From JABSQH01 sp965230015 (GTDB taxonomy: Bacteria; Actinomycetota; Acidimicrobiia; Acidimicrobiales; Ilumatobacteraceae), in NCBI GenBank assembly GCA_965230015.1, contig CBDDKF010000002.1, forward strand, positions 496,001-560,000: a stretch of 64,000 nucleotides of DNA, given 5' to 3'. The position numbers were made by a program, and so were the translations under genes. Below, piece by piece: positions 1 through 8,002 of this stretch (positions within the stretch are counted from its first letter, which is position 1; each line of letters opens with the position of its first letter). The notes beneath the pieces were generated by a model. That model made no database searches. It had not been told where the DNA came from and saw only the letters and a list, made by a program, of their open reading frames with translations.

Positions 1-329
1 GCCATCGCTGCCGTCGACGCGTTCACGGTGTCGATACTCACCGGCACGCCTGCGCTGACCAGTGCAACCACAACAGCCAGCACGCGCTCCTGCTCGACGT
101 CGGCCGGGGTACGTGCGGCGCCTGGGCGGGTTGACTCGCCGCCCACATCGACGATGTCGGCGCCGCCGGCTGCCAGCGACAGCCCATGGCCGACCGCGGC
201 CGATTCGTCCTCGTACCGGCCACCATCGGAAAAGCTGTCGGGCGTCACGTTGAGCACGCCCATCACGAGTGCGCGTTCACCACGATCTAGCTGCGTAGGC
301 AGGCCGGATGGCAGCGGAGACGTCGTCAC
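1..329 (-). CDS. folP: Dihydropteroate synthase, N-terminal part (cut by window edge)
   Basis: Reading the minus strand gives an open frame with the signature VMGVLNVTPDSFSDGG followed by IVDVGGESTRPGA and SIDTVNA, the substrate-binding loops of dihydropteroate synthase. This enzyme condenses p-aminobenzoate with hydroxymethyl-dihydropterin pyrophosphate in folate synthesis. Only about 109 codons are present; the rest lies to the left of the window. The start is taken as GTG at 329, about 22 residues before the VMGVLNVTP core. The purine-rich stretch agaagg directly abuts that GTG, so spacing is poor and a slightly different start is possible. The gene is divergent from the GNAT gene at 412, and the gap between them holds a perfect 11-bp dyad. 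The family assignment is secure; the exact start is not. Confidence 0.88.
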   Translation of the reverse strand, partial: MTTSPLPSGLPTQLDRGERALVMGVLNVTPDSFSDGGRYEDESAAVGHGLSLAAGGADIVDVGGESTRPGAARTPADVEQERVLAVVVALVSAGVPVSIDTVNASTAAM

Positions 330-366
330 CCTTCTGAGCTTGGTCAGTGCCTGCGGGCCGATCCAA

Positions 367-400
367 ACGGTGCATGCACGTGACGCCGGGCATGCACCGT
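367..400. promoter_or_regulatory. Perfect 11-bp inverted repeat between divergent genes (candidate operator)
   Basis: ACGGTGCATGC at 367-377 and its exact reverse complement GCATGCACCGT at 390-400 are separated by 12 bases. The dyad lies between the divergent starts of folP (329) and the GNAT gene (412). The spacing suits a dimeric DNA-binding protein. The right arm ends only 11 bases before the ATG at 412, so a hairpin in that mRNA leader is also possible. No T tract follows it, which argues against a terminator. Confidence 0.5.
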
Positions 401-411
401 ACGCTCCCCCG

Positions 412-1128
412 ATGCCCTCGGCTGCCTCGTCTCCTCCACCGACGGTGCAACGTCATCTTGCCGCTTGGATCGGTGGCTGGCCGCCGGAGCAGCCGGTGAA
501 CGTGGTGGCGTCACCGGGTGGTGCGGCCCCCGGGTGGGACGGGAAACCGCGATGGGCGACCGGTGCGGTCGACCCCGACGGAAACGCCGTGATCGGCGTT
601 CCACCGTCGGTCGCGGACGAACTTGTCGACCCCATCGACACCGTCGTCGAGCTGCGTGCTGCCGTACCCGCAGCGATTGGCCGATCGGGAGTGCTCGGGC
701 TCGGCGCGCTGCGCTGGGCAGTGAACGTTCCCGGCCCCGACGAACTCCCCGACGTGGGCGTCTGGTTGCCGGCCACTCTCGCCGACGACCCCGACGACGC
801 TCGTGTCGACTCGTGGCTCGCCCCGTTCGGTGGCGATGTTCTCGTGGCGTTGGACGACGACGGGCAGTACGTGGGAGGCGTGGGCTTGAAGCACCACGAC
901 GACCTCGGCCGTGAAATCGCCGTCGTCACCGCCGAGGCCGCACAAGGCCGGGGGATCGCTCGTCGGTTGGTGGCGCAAGCCGCTCGGCAGGTTCTGGCCG
1001 AGGGAATGGCGGTGACCTATTTGCACGCGCACGACAACGTGGCATCGGCACACGTTGCGCGTGCATCAGGCTTCCCCGATACCGGTTGGCAGATCATCGG
1101 CTGGTTCGAGCGGCCGTCGGCGGTGTAG
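412..1128 (+). CDS. GNAT-family N-acetyltransferase
   Basis: This 238-residue protein ends in a GNAT domain. The acetyl-CoA pyrophosphate-binding signature appears as AAQGRGIARRLV, followed by a helix and by HAHDNVASAHVARASGF, the usual motif B/C region where the chain passes under the cofactor. The first ~120 residues are Pro/Asp-rich and do not match a domain I recognise. The substrate cannot be told from the sequence. ATG at 412 is chosen because the frame upstream overlaps folP antisense and is low-complexity. It could acetylate a small molecule or a protein N-terminus. The gene stands alone; the next gene is a convergent RiPP precursor. Confidence 0.75.
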   Translation: MPSAASSPPPTVQRHLAAWIGGWPPEQPVNVVASPGGAAPGWDGKPRWATGAVDPDGNAVIGVPPSVADELVDPIDTVVELRAAVPAAIGRSGVLGLGALRWAVNVPGPDELPDVGVWLPATLADDPDDARVDSWLAPFGGDVLVALDDDGQYVGGVGLKHHDDLGREIAVVTAEAAQGRGIARRLVAQAARQVLAEGMAVTYLHAHDNVASAHVARASGFPDTGWQIIGWFERPSAV

Positions 1129-1178
1129 CGCGCGGCGTTGGCTCGCCTGCTCCTCGTGTCGAGCCAACCGACTAGCCG

Positions 1179-1490
1179 CTACGGCGCAATCGCGGCACAG
1201 ATGCCGGTGACGACCGTGATCACTCCGCCGCCTCCGCCCATGGTGAGCGTGACGAAGGTGTTGGTCCCCATGCTGCCACCAGCGACGTTAGCGAATTCCT
1301 CGTCGCTGAGTTCGCCGCCGACGGACTGGGGGAGCACCTCGGCGACGTGGCTGAGCCGCATGTCCGGGAACCCTTCCTCGTTGAGGATCACCCGTCGATC
1401 CGCTGGCGACCCCGCTGCGTCGAGACGGGCCCTGAAGTCCTCGTCGGTCATGTATCGCTGGAAGAAGTCGCGTGCTTGATCGACGCTCAT
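1179..1490 (-). CDS. Nif11-type RiPP precursor peptide
   Basis: The 103-residue peptide has a Nif11-like leader (residues 1-72: MSVDQARDFFQRYMTDEDF..., then RLSHVAEVLP) ending in ELSDEEFANVAGG, the double-Gly-type cleavage site for peptidase-containing exporters. The predicted core after GG is about 31 residues, with a pentaglycine run, Thr/Ser residues and one Cys near the C-terminus (TGICAAIAP). Nif11 leaders are known to direct class II lanthipeptide and related modification enzymes. No LanM, radical SAM maturase or peptidase-ABC exporter lies within the window. A second precursor at 38768 shares most of the leader. The start is the ATG at 1490, preceded by caaggcgg; an in-frame ATG 12 codons upstream lacks this. 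It is divergent from the aacS-like gene. Confidence 0.85.
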   Translation of the reverse strand: MSVDQARDFFQRYMTDEDFRARLDAAGSPADRRVILNEEGFPDMRLSHVAEVLPQSVGGELSDEEFANVAGGSMGTNTFVTLTMGGGGGVITVVTGICAAIAP

Positions 1491-1579
1491 GGTGCCGCCT
1501 TGCGAGTCGTGGTTCGTGGCGCGCACAACCTACTGCGCGTGGCGACTCCTGGCGGCCACGACCGGTAGGTTGCCCGCGG

Positions 1580-3548
1580 ATGGAACGAGGCGAGCTCGTG
1601 TGGAGCGCCCCCGAGGGCGCGTGGGACCGAAGTCAAATGGCAGCGTTCGCCGGGCACGTCGCAGTTGAGCGCGACGTCCACTGTGCGAACTACACCGATC
1701 TGTTGGAGTGGTCGCTCGGTGACTTGGACGCATTCTGGAGCACCTTCGCCGATTGGGCGGAGATTCATTGGCACGACCGCGCCGCAACGGCCCTCGCCAA
1801 CGATTCGATGCCCGGAGCCACCTGGTTCCAGGGCTCCACACTGAACTTCGCCGAGCAGGCCATCGCCGGGTGGGTCGATCGGCCGATGGCCGAGTCGCTC
1901 GTCTCGGTGAGCCAGACCCGACCCCGCCGGGTCGTCAGCGGTGGCGAACTCGTCGATCAAGTCGCCCGGTGCCGCGCCGGACTGGAACGGCTCGGTGTCG
2001 GCCACGGCGATCGCGTCGCTGCGTTCAGCCCGAACATCGACGAGACGATGATCGCATTTCTGGCCACCGCCAGCCTCGGCGCGATTTGGACCTCGTGTGC
2101 TCCCGAGTTCGGAGTGCGCGCCGTGGTCGATCGATGGACGCAGGTCGAGCCGAAGGTGCTGTTGACCATCGACGGCTACATGTACGGATCGCGGCGCATC
2201 GACCGCAACGAGCACGTTGCGCAGATCACGTCGGCGCTTCCCTCGATCGAGCACGTCGTACGCATCCCGTACCTCGACCCCGAGGGTCCCGACGACTGGA
2301 CGCCGCTGCTCGCCGTGCCCGCCGAGCTGCATTTTGCATCGGTTCCGTTCGATCACCCGCTGTACGTGCTGTTCTCCTCCGGGACCACCGGTTTGCCGAA
2401 GCCGATTGTGCACGGGCACGGCGGGATCGTGCTCGAGCACCTCAAGGTGCTCCGGCTGCACTACGACCTCCGACCCGATGAGCGCTTCACTTGGTTCACC
2501 ACGACCGGGTGGGTGATGTGGAACCTCGTCGCCAGGGCTGATGAGCGGAGCGACCACCGTGCTGTTCGACGGCGACCCGATGAGTCCTGGCGCCGAGGCG
2601 ATGTGGACACTGGCTGCGGACGAGCGTCTCAACGTGTTCGGCACGAGCGCGCCATTCATCATGACCTGCCGCAAAGCAGGCCTGACCCCGGGTTCGACGA
2701 ACGATCTGCGCGCACTTCGGCACCTCGGCTCGACCGGCGCGCCGCTCCCGGCGGCGGGTTTCACCTGGGTGCGCGATGCGGTCGGCGCACACGTGCAATT
2801 GGGATCGATGAGCGGCGGCACCGACATTGCGTCGGCTTGGGTGGGAGCGGCGCCTTCTCTCGACATCCGTGCCGGTGAGATCGCCGCTCGCATGCTCGGC
2901 TGTGACGTCAAGGCGTTCGCGCCCGACGGCACCGAGTGCCCGTCGGGCGTGACCGGCGAACTCGTCGTCACGTCGCCGCTGCCATCGATGCCGGTCGGAT
3001 TCTGGGACGACGCCGACGGGTCGCGCTACGCCGAGTCGTACTTCGCGACCTACCCGGGTGTATGGCGTCACGGCGACTGGATCATGTTCACCCAAGACGG
3101 CGCCTGCGTGATCTCCGGACGCAGCGACGCCACACTCAACCGGGGCGGCGTACGCCTCGGTACGAGCGACTTCTACGCGGTCGTCGAGTCGATCGACGGC
3201 ATCGACGACAGCGTGGTCGTGCATCTCGAGCCCGATGCCGACGACACCGACGCCATGGGCGAACTGGTGCTGCTCGTGTGCTGCACCGATGGTGTTGAGC
3301 TCGACGATGGTCTCCGCTCCGAGATCGCCCGGCAACTGCGCCAACAGCTGTCGCCGCGCCACGTACCTGACGTGTTGGCGGAGGTTCCCGCGATTCCACG
3401 GACGTTGTCGGGCAAGAAGCTCGAGGTCCCCATCAAGCGCATGCTCAAGGGCGAACCCGCAGCGCAGGTGGCCTCTCGCGACTCACTCGCCGATCCGGCC
3501 GCACTCGACGCAGTTGCCGCGTGGATCGCTGACCGGGAGGCCATCTGA
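1580..3548 (+). pseudogene. aacS: Acetoacetyl-CoA synthetase with +1 frameshift
   Basis: The two reading frames joined together give one full-length acetoacetate--CoA ligase (ANL superfamily). The N-terminal part (1580 to about 2534) carries the family start ANYTDLLEWS, WFQGSTLNFAEQ, the P-loop-like YVLFSSGTTGLPKPIVHG and TTTGWVMWNLVA. The C-terminal part continues with GLMSGATTVLFDG, GSTGAPLP, SMSGGTD, WRHGDW, SGRSDATLNRGGVRLG and the catalytic-lysine region TLSGKKLEVP. The frame breaks at the codons around 2531-2537 (gccagggctg): removing one base there restores WNLVAGLM. The enzyme would activate acetoacetate for sterol or polyhydroxybutyrate metabolism. Either the gene is inactive or the extra base is a sequence error; the strong conservation on both sides favours an error or a very recent mutation. 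Confidence 0.85.
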
Positions 3549-3620
3549 GCGCCTGGGGGAAGCGCCTGTAGTGACCGGTCGGCCGACGACGGTACGGCCG
3601 ATCATCGGCGACCGCCGTTG

Positions 3621-3694
3621 TGGGGCGGGTGGGGATCGAACCCACGACCGACGGATTATGAGTCCGCTGCTCTAACCGACTGAGCTACCGCCCC
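3621..3694 (-). tRNA. tRNA-Met (anticodon CAT)
   Basis: On the minus strand the sequence starts GGGGCGGTAGCTCAG and folds as a 74-nt cloverleaf: 7-bp acceptor GGGGCGG/CCGCCCC, D arm AGCTCAGTCGGTTAGAGC, anticodon arm GGACTCATAATCC and T arm GTGGGTTCGATCCCCAC, discriminator A. The anticodon is CAT. The elongator-type body suggests tRNA-Met; a lysidine-modified tRNA-Ile2 with the same anticodon cannot be excluded. CCA is not encoded. It lies just downstream of rpoD with tRNA-Asn. Confidence 0.92.
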
Positions 3695-3709
3695 GCTCGG
3701 CGAGATTGG

Positions 3710-3782
3710 CTCCGGGGGTGGGGCTCGAACCCACGACAAACGGATTAACAGTCCGTCGCTCTGCCAGCTGAGCTACCCCGGA
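3710..3782 (-). tRNA. tRNA-Asn (anticodon GTT)
   Basis: The minus strand reads TCCGGGGTAGCTCAGC and folds into a 73-nt cloverleaf: acceptor TCCGGGG/CCCCGGA, anticodon arm GGACTGTTAATCC (anticodon GTT) and T arm GTGGGTTCGAGCCCCAC, discriminator G. It sits 15 bases upstream of the tRNA-Met gene on the same strand, so the two are probably cotranscribed. Confidence 0.95.
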
Positions 3783-3866
3783 TTGGCGAGTCGAGACCCT
3801 ATCGCCAGGTTGTCGACCATCACACGCCGCAGCCCGATCGAACTGCGCCGCGCAGCCCGCGGGCAG

Positions 3867-5207
3867 CTACTCGACTTCGAGGAACTCGCGCAAGCGTTGC
3901 GACCGTTGCGGGTGACGCAGCTTGGCCAGTGTCTTCGCTTCGATCTGGCGGATCCGCTCGCGGGTCACGCCGAACTCCTTGCCCACCTCTTCGAGGGTCT
4001 TGGCCTGTCCCCCGTCGAGCCCGAACCGCAGCCGAACGATCTCCTGCTCGCGTTCGGAGAGCTCGCCGAGCACCTCGCCAACGGCGTCCGACAGCATCGC
4101 CTTGGTGGCCGCGTCGGCCGGGCTGTCGACCGAGTCGTCCTCGATGAAGTCGCCGAGGTTCGACTCGTCCTCCTCGCCGACCGGCGAGTCGAGCGACAAC
4201 GGATCTTGCGAGTAGCGCAACAGCTCGCGCACCCGATCGGGCTCGAGTTGTACGCGGGCGGCGAGTTCGTCGACGGTCGGTTCGCGTTCGAGCTCCTGAT
4301 GCATCTGGCGCTTGGCCCGGGTGACGCGATTCATGTGCTCGACCATGTGCACCGGAATGCGAATGGTGCGCGCCTGGTCGGCGATCGCCCGCGTGATCGC
4401 CTGACGAATCCACCACGTGGCGTACGTGGAGAACTTGAAGCCCTTGGTGTAGTCGAACTTGTCGACCGCCCGCATCAAGCCGAGGTTGCCCTCCTGGATC
4501 AAGTCGAGCAGCTGCATGCCGCGGCCCGAGTACCGCTTGGCGATGCTCACCACGAGCCGGAGGTTGGCCTGCGTGAGTTCGCTCTTGGCGCGCTCGCCGC
4601 GATTGATCGCCCGCGTGAGCATGCGCGACTCGACTGCGTCGAGCTCTTCGCCTCGCTCGGCCGCCTCGTCGATCCGCTCGGCGGCCATCGTGCCCTCTTC
4701 GATCAGCTGCGCGAGCCGACGCTCGTCGTCCACCGTCAGCAGATCGACCTGACCGATCTCGCGCAGGTACATGCGGACCGCGTCGGACGTACCGCCCTCG
4801 GCCTTGGGCGATGATCGCCGAGTACGCCGGGTTCGCCGGCGGCTGAGCAAGCGCTCGACATCGGCGTCGTCGAGGCGGGCGCTGTCGATGATCAACTCGC
4901 GACGAACGGCCGCCTCGTCGGGCTGATCCTCCTGTTCCTGCGCGTCGACGGCGTCGTCGATCGTGATGCCCTGGGCCCCGAGTAGCTCAGACACCTGGTT
5001 GAGCACGTCGCCCGACAGCTCGATGTGCCGCAGCACGTGCGCCACGGCTTCGGCGTGAACCTCGCCGGAGTCGCGACCGCCATCGACGAGATCGTTCCAC
5101 TCGCCGGCATCGACACCGGGAAACGGCGCCGACTCCGCCGTGGTCACCGGCACTGCGGACGCGGGCCCGTTGGTCGACGGGTCCCCCGCCGACTCAGACG
5201 ACTCCAC
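3867..5207 (-). CDS. rpoD: Primary (housekeeping) RNA polymerase sigma factor
   Basis: This 446-residue protein has all conserved sigma-70 regions: 1.2 (DAVRMYLREIGQVDLLT), the core-binding and -10 recognition region 2 (ANLRLVVSIAKRYSGRGM, LDLIQEGNLGLMRAVDKFDY, FKFSTYATWWIRQAITRAI), region 3 (EREPTVDELAARV) and region 4 with its -35 helix-turn-helix (LRFGLDGG, VTRERIRQIEAKTLAKL). It directs RNA polymerase to housekeeping promoters. The acidic, Asp/Glu-rich N-terminal ~130 residues replace a canonical region 1.1. The start codon lies inside the end of dnaG (14-base overlap), so the two are translationally coupled, the classic dnaG-rpoD arrangement. Two tRNA genes follow on the same strand. Confidence 0.97.
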   Translation of the reverse strand: MESSESAGDPSTNGPASAVPVTTAESAPFPGVDAGEWNDLVDGGRDSGEVHAEAVAHVLRHIELSGDVLNQVSELLGAQGITIDDAVDAQEQEDQPDEAAVRRELIIDSARLDDADVERLLSRRRTRRTRRSSPKAEGGTSDAVRMYLREIGQVDLLTVDDERRLAQLIEEGTMAAERIDEAAERGEELDAVESRMLTRAINRGERAKSELTQANLRLVVSIAKRYSGRGMQLLDLIQEGNLGLMRAVDKFDYTKGFKFSTYATWWIRQAITRAIADQARTIRIPVHMVEHMNRVTRAKRQMHQELEREPTVDELAARVQLEPDRVRELLRYSQDPLSLDSPVGEEDESNLGDFIEDDSVDSPADAATKAMLSDAVGEVLGELSEREQEIVRLRFGLDGGQAKTLEEVGKEFGVTRERIRQIEAKTLAKLRHPQRSQRLREFLEVE

Positions 5208-6957
5208 CGGTGCGCTCTTCGGTCCGACGATGCAGCCAACCTAGCAACGACTCTGCGGCCGCGAGAGCGTCGGTTGCATCGTCCCCGGTCAGACGGTGCA
5301 GATCCAGGCGCGCCTCGCGGTCTTCGGCCATCGACCCCTCGTCGACGACCCGCGTGCGCTGCTGCAACTCGCGCCGAGCGGCCGCCGCGATCAACTGCCG
5401 CGCCTCGATGTCGGCGTCGAGATCGAGGTCGGCCACGGCCGCCCGTTCGATCACTTCCCGAGCATCTGGCGGTGCGCCGTCGAGTGCCGCGCCGAGATCG
5501 CCGTCGGCGTCGGCGAGCGCGACGAAGGCCATTCGGTGGGCGTCGTCGTCGAACAGAGCCTCGACCAGCCATGGTGCGATCGAGTCCCAGGCCTGCACCA
5601 ACAACACGAGGGCAGCGAACTCGGCGTTCTCCATCGGCCCCCGCGCCGCCTTGGGGGCGACGTTGATCGCCGGACGTCGCACACCGCGTTCGGCCAGCTT
5701 CACCAGATCGGCCACCGGAAGGCCGACGCGGTTGGCCACCTCGCCGGCATACAGCTTGCGCACGTTGGCGTTGGGGTGCTCGTTGACCACCGCCATTGCT
5801 TCCTCAGCCATCCGCGCCCGCTGTTCCGGTGAGTCGAGCGATCGCGCGCCGAGTGTGCGTTGCACGCGGAACCCGAGGAAGGGCTCGGGGTCGTCCACCG
5901 CCTGTCGGAGGGCGTCGGGGTTCTGGTCGGCGAGATCACCGGGATCCTTGCCCTGAGGAAGACGGGCGACGAACACCTCCACCTGGTGGCTTTGCTCCCA
6001 CTCGTAGAACCGTTCGGCTGCGCCCTGCCCCGCAGCGTCGGCATCGAAGGCCAGCACCACTCTCGATGCGTACCGCTTCAGGAGGCGCACGTGTTCCTCG
6101 GTTAGCGCCGTGCCGCACGTGGCCACCGCGCGAGGCACACCGGCGCGATGGAAGCCGATCACGTCGGTGTAGCCCTCGCACACGACGACCTGGTCGTGTT
6201 TGGCGATGTCGGCCTTGGCCCAGTTGAGCCCGTAGAGCGTCTTCGACTTGGTGTAGATCGGTGTCTCGCTCGAGTTCTTGTACTTCGCGGGATCATCCGA
6301 ACCCGGGAGAATCCGGCCGCCGAAGGCGACGGCCTCGCCCGAGTCGGTGAAGATCGGGAACATCACCCTGGCGCGAAACGAGTCCTGCATCTTGTTGCGT
6401 CGGTTGCGGAACGCCAGCCCGAGATCTTGCAGCAGGTCGGCCGACACGCCCAGCTCGCGCGACAGCGCATCCCAGTCGTCGGGCGCCCAACCCAACTTGA
6501 ACTGCCGAGCCACTTCCCCGGCCAGGCCCCGCTTGCGCAGATAGTCGCGGGCAGGGCGCGCGGCGGGGTCGTTCAGGAGCCGTTGGTGATACCACTCGAC
6601 GGCGCCGTCCATCGTCTCCACGAGCCGTTTGCGCCGGGCCCGCTCTTTGGATTGACCGGCGGTGGTGTAGCGCAGTTGAATCCCGGCCTTGCCAGCCAAG
6701 TGCTCGACCGCGCTGGGGAAGTCGAGATGCTCGATCTCCTGGATGAACGTGAACACGTCGCCTGCGGCCTGGCACCCGAAGCACTTGTAGCGGCCGGTTT
6801 CCTCGCGCACGTTGAACGAACCGGTCTTTTCTGCGTGGAACGGGCACAGTCCCACCCAGTTGCGCCCCACGCGTCGCAGCGTGACGTACTCCTGCACGGT
6901 GTCGACGATCGACACCGTGGAGCGCACCCGATCGATGTCGTCGTCGACGATCCCCAT
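5194..6957 (-). CDS. dnaG: DNA primase
   Basis: The 587-residue protein makes RNA primers for chromosome replication. It starts MGIVDDDIDRVRS and has an N-terminal CHC2 zinc-binding domain (CPFH near residue 40, CFGC about 20 residues later), a TOPRIM catalytic domain with CEGYTDVIG and AFDADAAGQ, and a C-terminal region of the kind that binds DnaB helicase. ATG at 6957 is the start expected for the family; the frame stays open upstream into the IS element, but that extension is unrelated to primase. Its leader is only 63 bases long before the left end of the IS element at 7021 and contains a palindrome (6988-7014), so its promoter may have been displaced or supplied by the insertion. Confidence 0.96.
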   Translation of the reverse strand: MGIVDDDIDRVRSTVSIVDTVQEYVTLRRVGRNWVGLCPFHAEKTGSFNVREETGRYKCFGCQAAGDVFTFIQEIEHLDFPSAVEHLAGKAGIQLRYTTAGQSKERARRKRLVETMDGAVEWYHQRLLNDPAARPARDYLRKRGLAGEVARQFKLGWAPDDWDALSRELGVSADLLQDLGLAFRNRRNKMQDSFRARVMFPIFTDSGEAVAFGGRILPGSDDPAKYKNSSETPIYTKSKTLYGLNWAKADIAKHDQVVVCEGYTDVIGFHRAGVPRAVATCGTALTEEHVRLLKRYASRVVLAFDADAAGQGAAERFYEWEQSHQVEVFVARLPQGKDPGDLADQNPDALRQAVDDPEPFLGFRVQRTLGARSLDSPEQRARMAEEAMAVVNEHPNANVRKLYAGEVANRVGLPVADLVKLAERGVRRPAINVAPKAARGPMENAEFAALVLLVQAWDSIAPWLVEALFDDDAHRMAFVALADADGDLGAALDGAPPDAREVIERAAVADLDLDADIEARQLIAAAARRELQQRTRVVDEGSMAEDREARLDLHRLTGDDATDALAAAESLLGWLHRRTEERTGGVV

Positions 6958-6987
6958 GACCGCGTCAATCGTACGGCCAATGTGGTT

Positions 6988-7014
6988 GTAACAGGGTGTC
7001 TGACACCGTGTTAC
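6988..7014. repeat. GTAAC-type intergenic palindrome, copy 1
   Basis: GTAACAgGGTGTC and GACACCgTGTTAC form 13-base arms around a single central T, with one G/G mismatch. The outer GTAAC/GTTAC arms are shared with palindromes at 21611, 34146 and 57458. The left half closely resembles the terminal inverted repeat of the neighbouring IS element. It lies in the leader of dnaG. Confidence 0.7.
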
Positions 7015-7020
7015 GGCTGG

Positions 7021-7042
7021 CCTGTAACGGGGTGTCTGGAGG
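7021..7042 (+). repeat. IS terminal inverted repeat, left
   Basis: This is an exact reverse complement of 7978-7999. The outer part TGTAACGGGGTGTCTG differs at one base from the half-site TGTAACAGGGTGTCTG of the adjacent palindrome at 6988. Confidence 0.9.
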
Positions 7043-7043
7043 G

Positions 7044-7886
7044 TTAGCGGATAGGGCGGTAGTGGGTGTTGCGGTGGTCGATGAGTTTGGCGGTGATGAG
7101 GAAGACCACTGCGAGGCATAGTGCGGCGTGTCGGTGTTTGGGTTTGCGGTCGGTGTTGCGGGCGAGTTGCCCGTAGTTGGTGAGCCATGAGTGGGTTCGT
7201 TCACCGATCCATCGTTTCCCGAACCCGACCAGTGGAACGCGGCCGTGGCCGGGCATCTTGCGCCAGATGACGTTCAAGTTGTCGATGTCGTAGCCAGCGA
7301 CTCGGTCGGGCAGTGACGGGTAGCCGAACCCGCGGTCGAGGTGCAAGGTGCCGATGTGGGCGGTGGCTGGGTTGGCGGTGATCTCATCGAGTGTCGGTTC
7401 GAGGAGTTTGTAGTCCTGGCGGTTGGCGCCGTCGATCACCCATCCCAACGGGATGCCGTTGGCGTCGACGCCCATGCACCACTTCCAGCCTTTGCGGCCG
7501 TGTTGTTTGGGGCCCGCAGCAGTGCCGGGTCCGCCACCGGGGGCGAAGTGGTCGCTGCCGTCGATGGTCACATCGGTGGTGTCCAACCCGACGATGCGGT
7601 CATAGGCGGCGCGTGCTTCGGTCACCAGTTGGTCGAACACGCCAGCGTGGATCCACTCGTCGCGACGGGTGCGCAAGGTCGTATCGGAGACGCGTTTGCC
7701 CATGAAGTGCTCAATCGCCGTCCATGAGGCGCCGAGCACGATGCGCATCAAGATGCCTTCGAAACAGACCCGGTCAGAGATCCTTGGTCGGTGACATCCC
7801 AACGGATGCTCCGGCGGCTCAGGAAGTAGTCCTTGGATCGCGGCGAAGACCGCGTCGTGGACTTCTTCATCGAGTGCGCGCATCAT
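7044..7886 (-). CDS. IS5-family DDE transposase
   Basis: This 280-residue transposase has an N-terminal helix-turn-helix-like domain (SDRVCFEGILMRIVLGASW), then the RNase H-fold catalytic core with the DDE triad: first Asp in DVTIDGSDHF, second in LHLDRGFGYP, and the Glu in the C-terminal GERTHSWLTNYGQLARNTDR, a signature of IS5/IS4-type elements. The start is taken at 7886, where ATGATG is preceded by ggggagg at good spacing; an upstream ATG at 7931 has no such site. It would catalyse cut-and-paste movement of the surrounding element. It is codirectional with dnaG-rpoD, so read-through into those genes is possible. Confidence 0.92.
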   Translation of the reverse strand: MMRALDEEVHDAVFAAIQGLLPEPPEHPLGCHRPRISDRVCFEGILMRIVLGASWTAIEHFMGKRVSDTTLRTRRDEWIHAGVFDQLVTEARAAYDRIVGLDTTDVTIDGSDHFAPGGGPGTAAGPKQHGRKGWKWCMGVDANGIPLGWVIDGANRQDYKLLEPTLDEITANPATAHIGTLHLDRGFGYPSLPDRVAGYDIDNLNVIWRKMPGHGRVPLVGFGKRWIGERTHSWLTNYGQLARNTDRKPKHRHAALCLAVVFLITAKLIDHRNTHYRPIR

Positions 7887-7977
7887 GGTGGAGACCTCCC
7901 CGGTTGGGTTGTGGACAGCACTCGGAATCAAAACCGAGCCCGACCTCCAACCGGTGGATGGTCACCTAACCGCGCGG

Positions 7978-7999
7978 CCTCCAGACACCCCGTTACAGG
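7978..7999 (-). repeat. IS terminal inverted repeat, right
   Basis: This is the exact inverted copy of 7021-7042. It lies between the transposase promoter side and the end of ppdK; only three bases separate it from the ppdK stop codon at 8003-8005. Confidence 0.9.
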
Positions 8000-8002
8000 T
8001 CG

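Larger units (their letters stand above)
7021..7999 (-). mobile_element. IS5-family insertion sequence, complete, 979 bp
   Basis: Perfect 22-bp terminal inverted repeats occupy 7021-7042 and 7978-7999 (outer ends CCTGTAACGGGG). They enclose a single intact DDE transposase gene on the minus strand. The right end lies 3 bases past the ppdK stop codon and the left end 63 bases upstream of the dnaG start. I see no clear target-site duplication when the ends are placed at the repeat borders. The intact ends and open transposase suggest a recent, possibly still active insertion. Confidence 0.9.
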
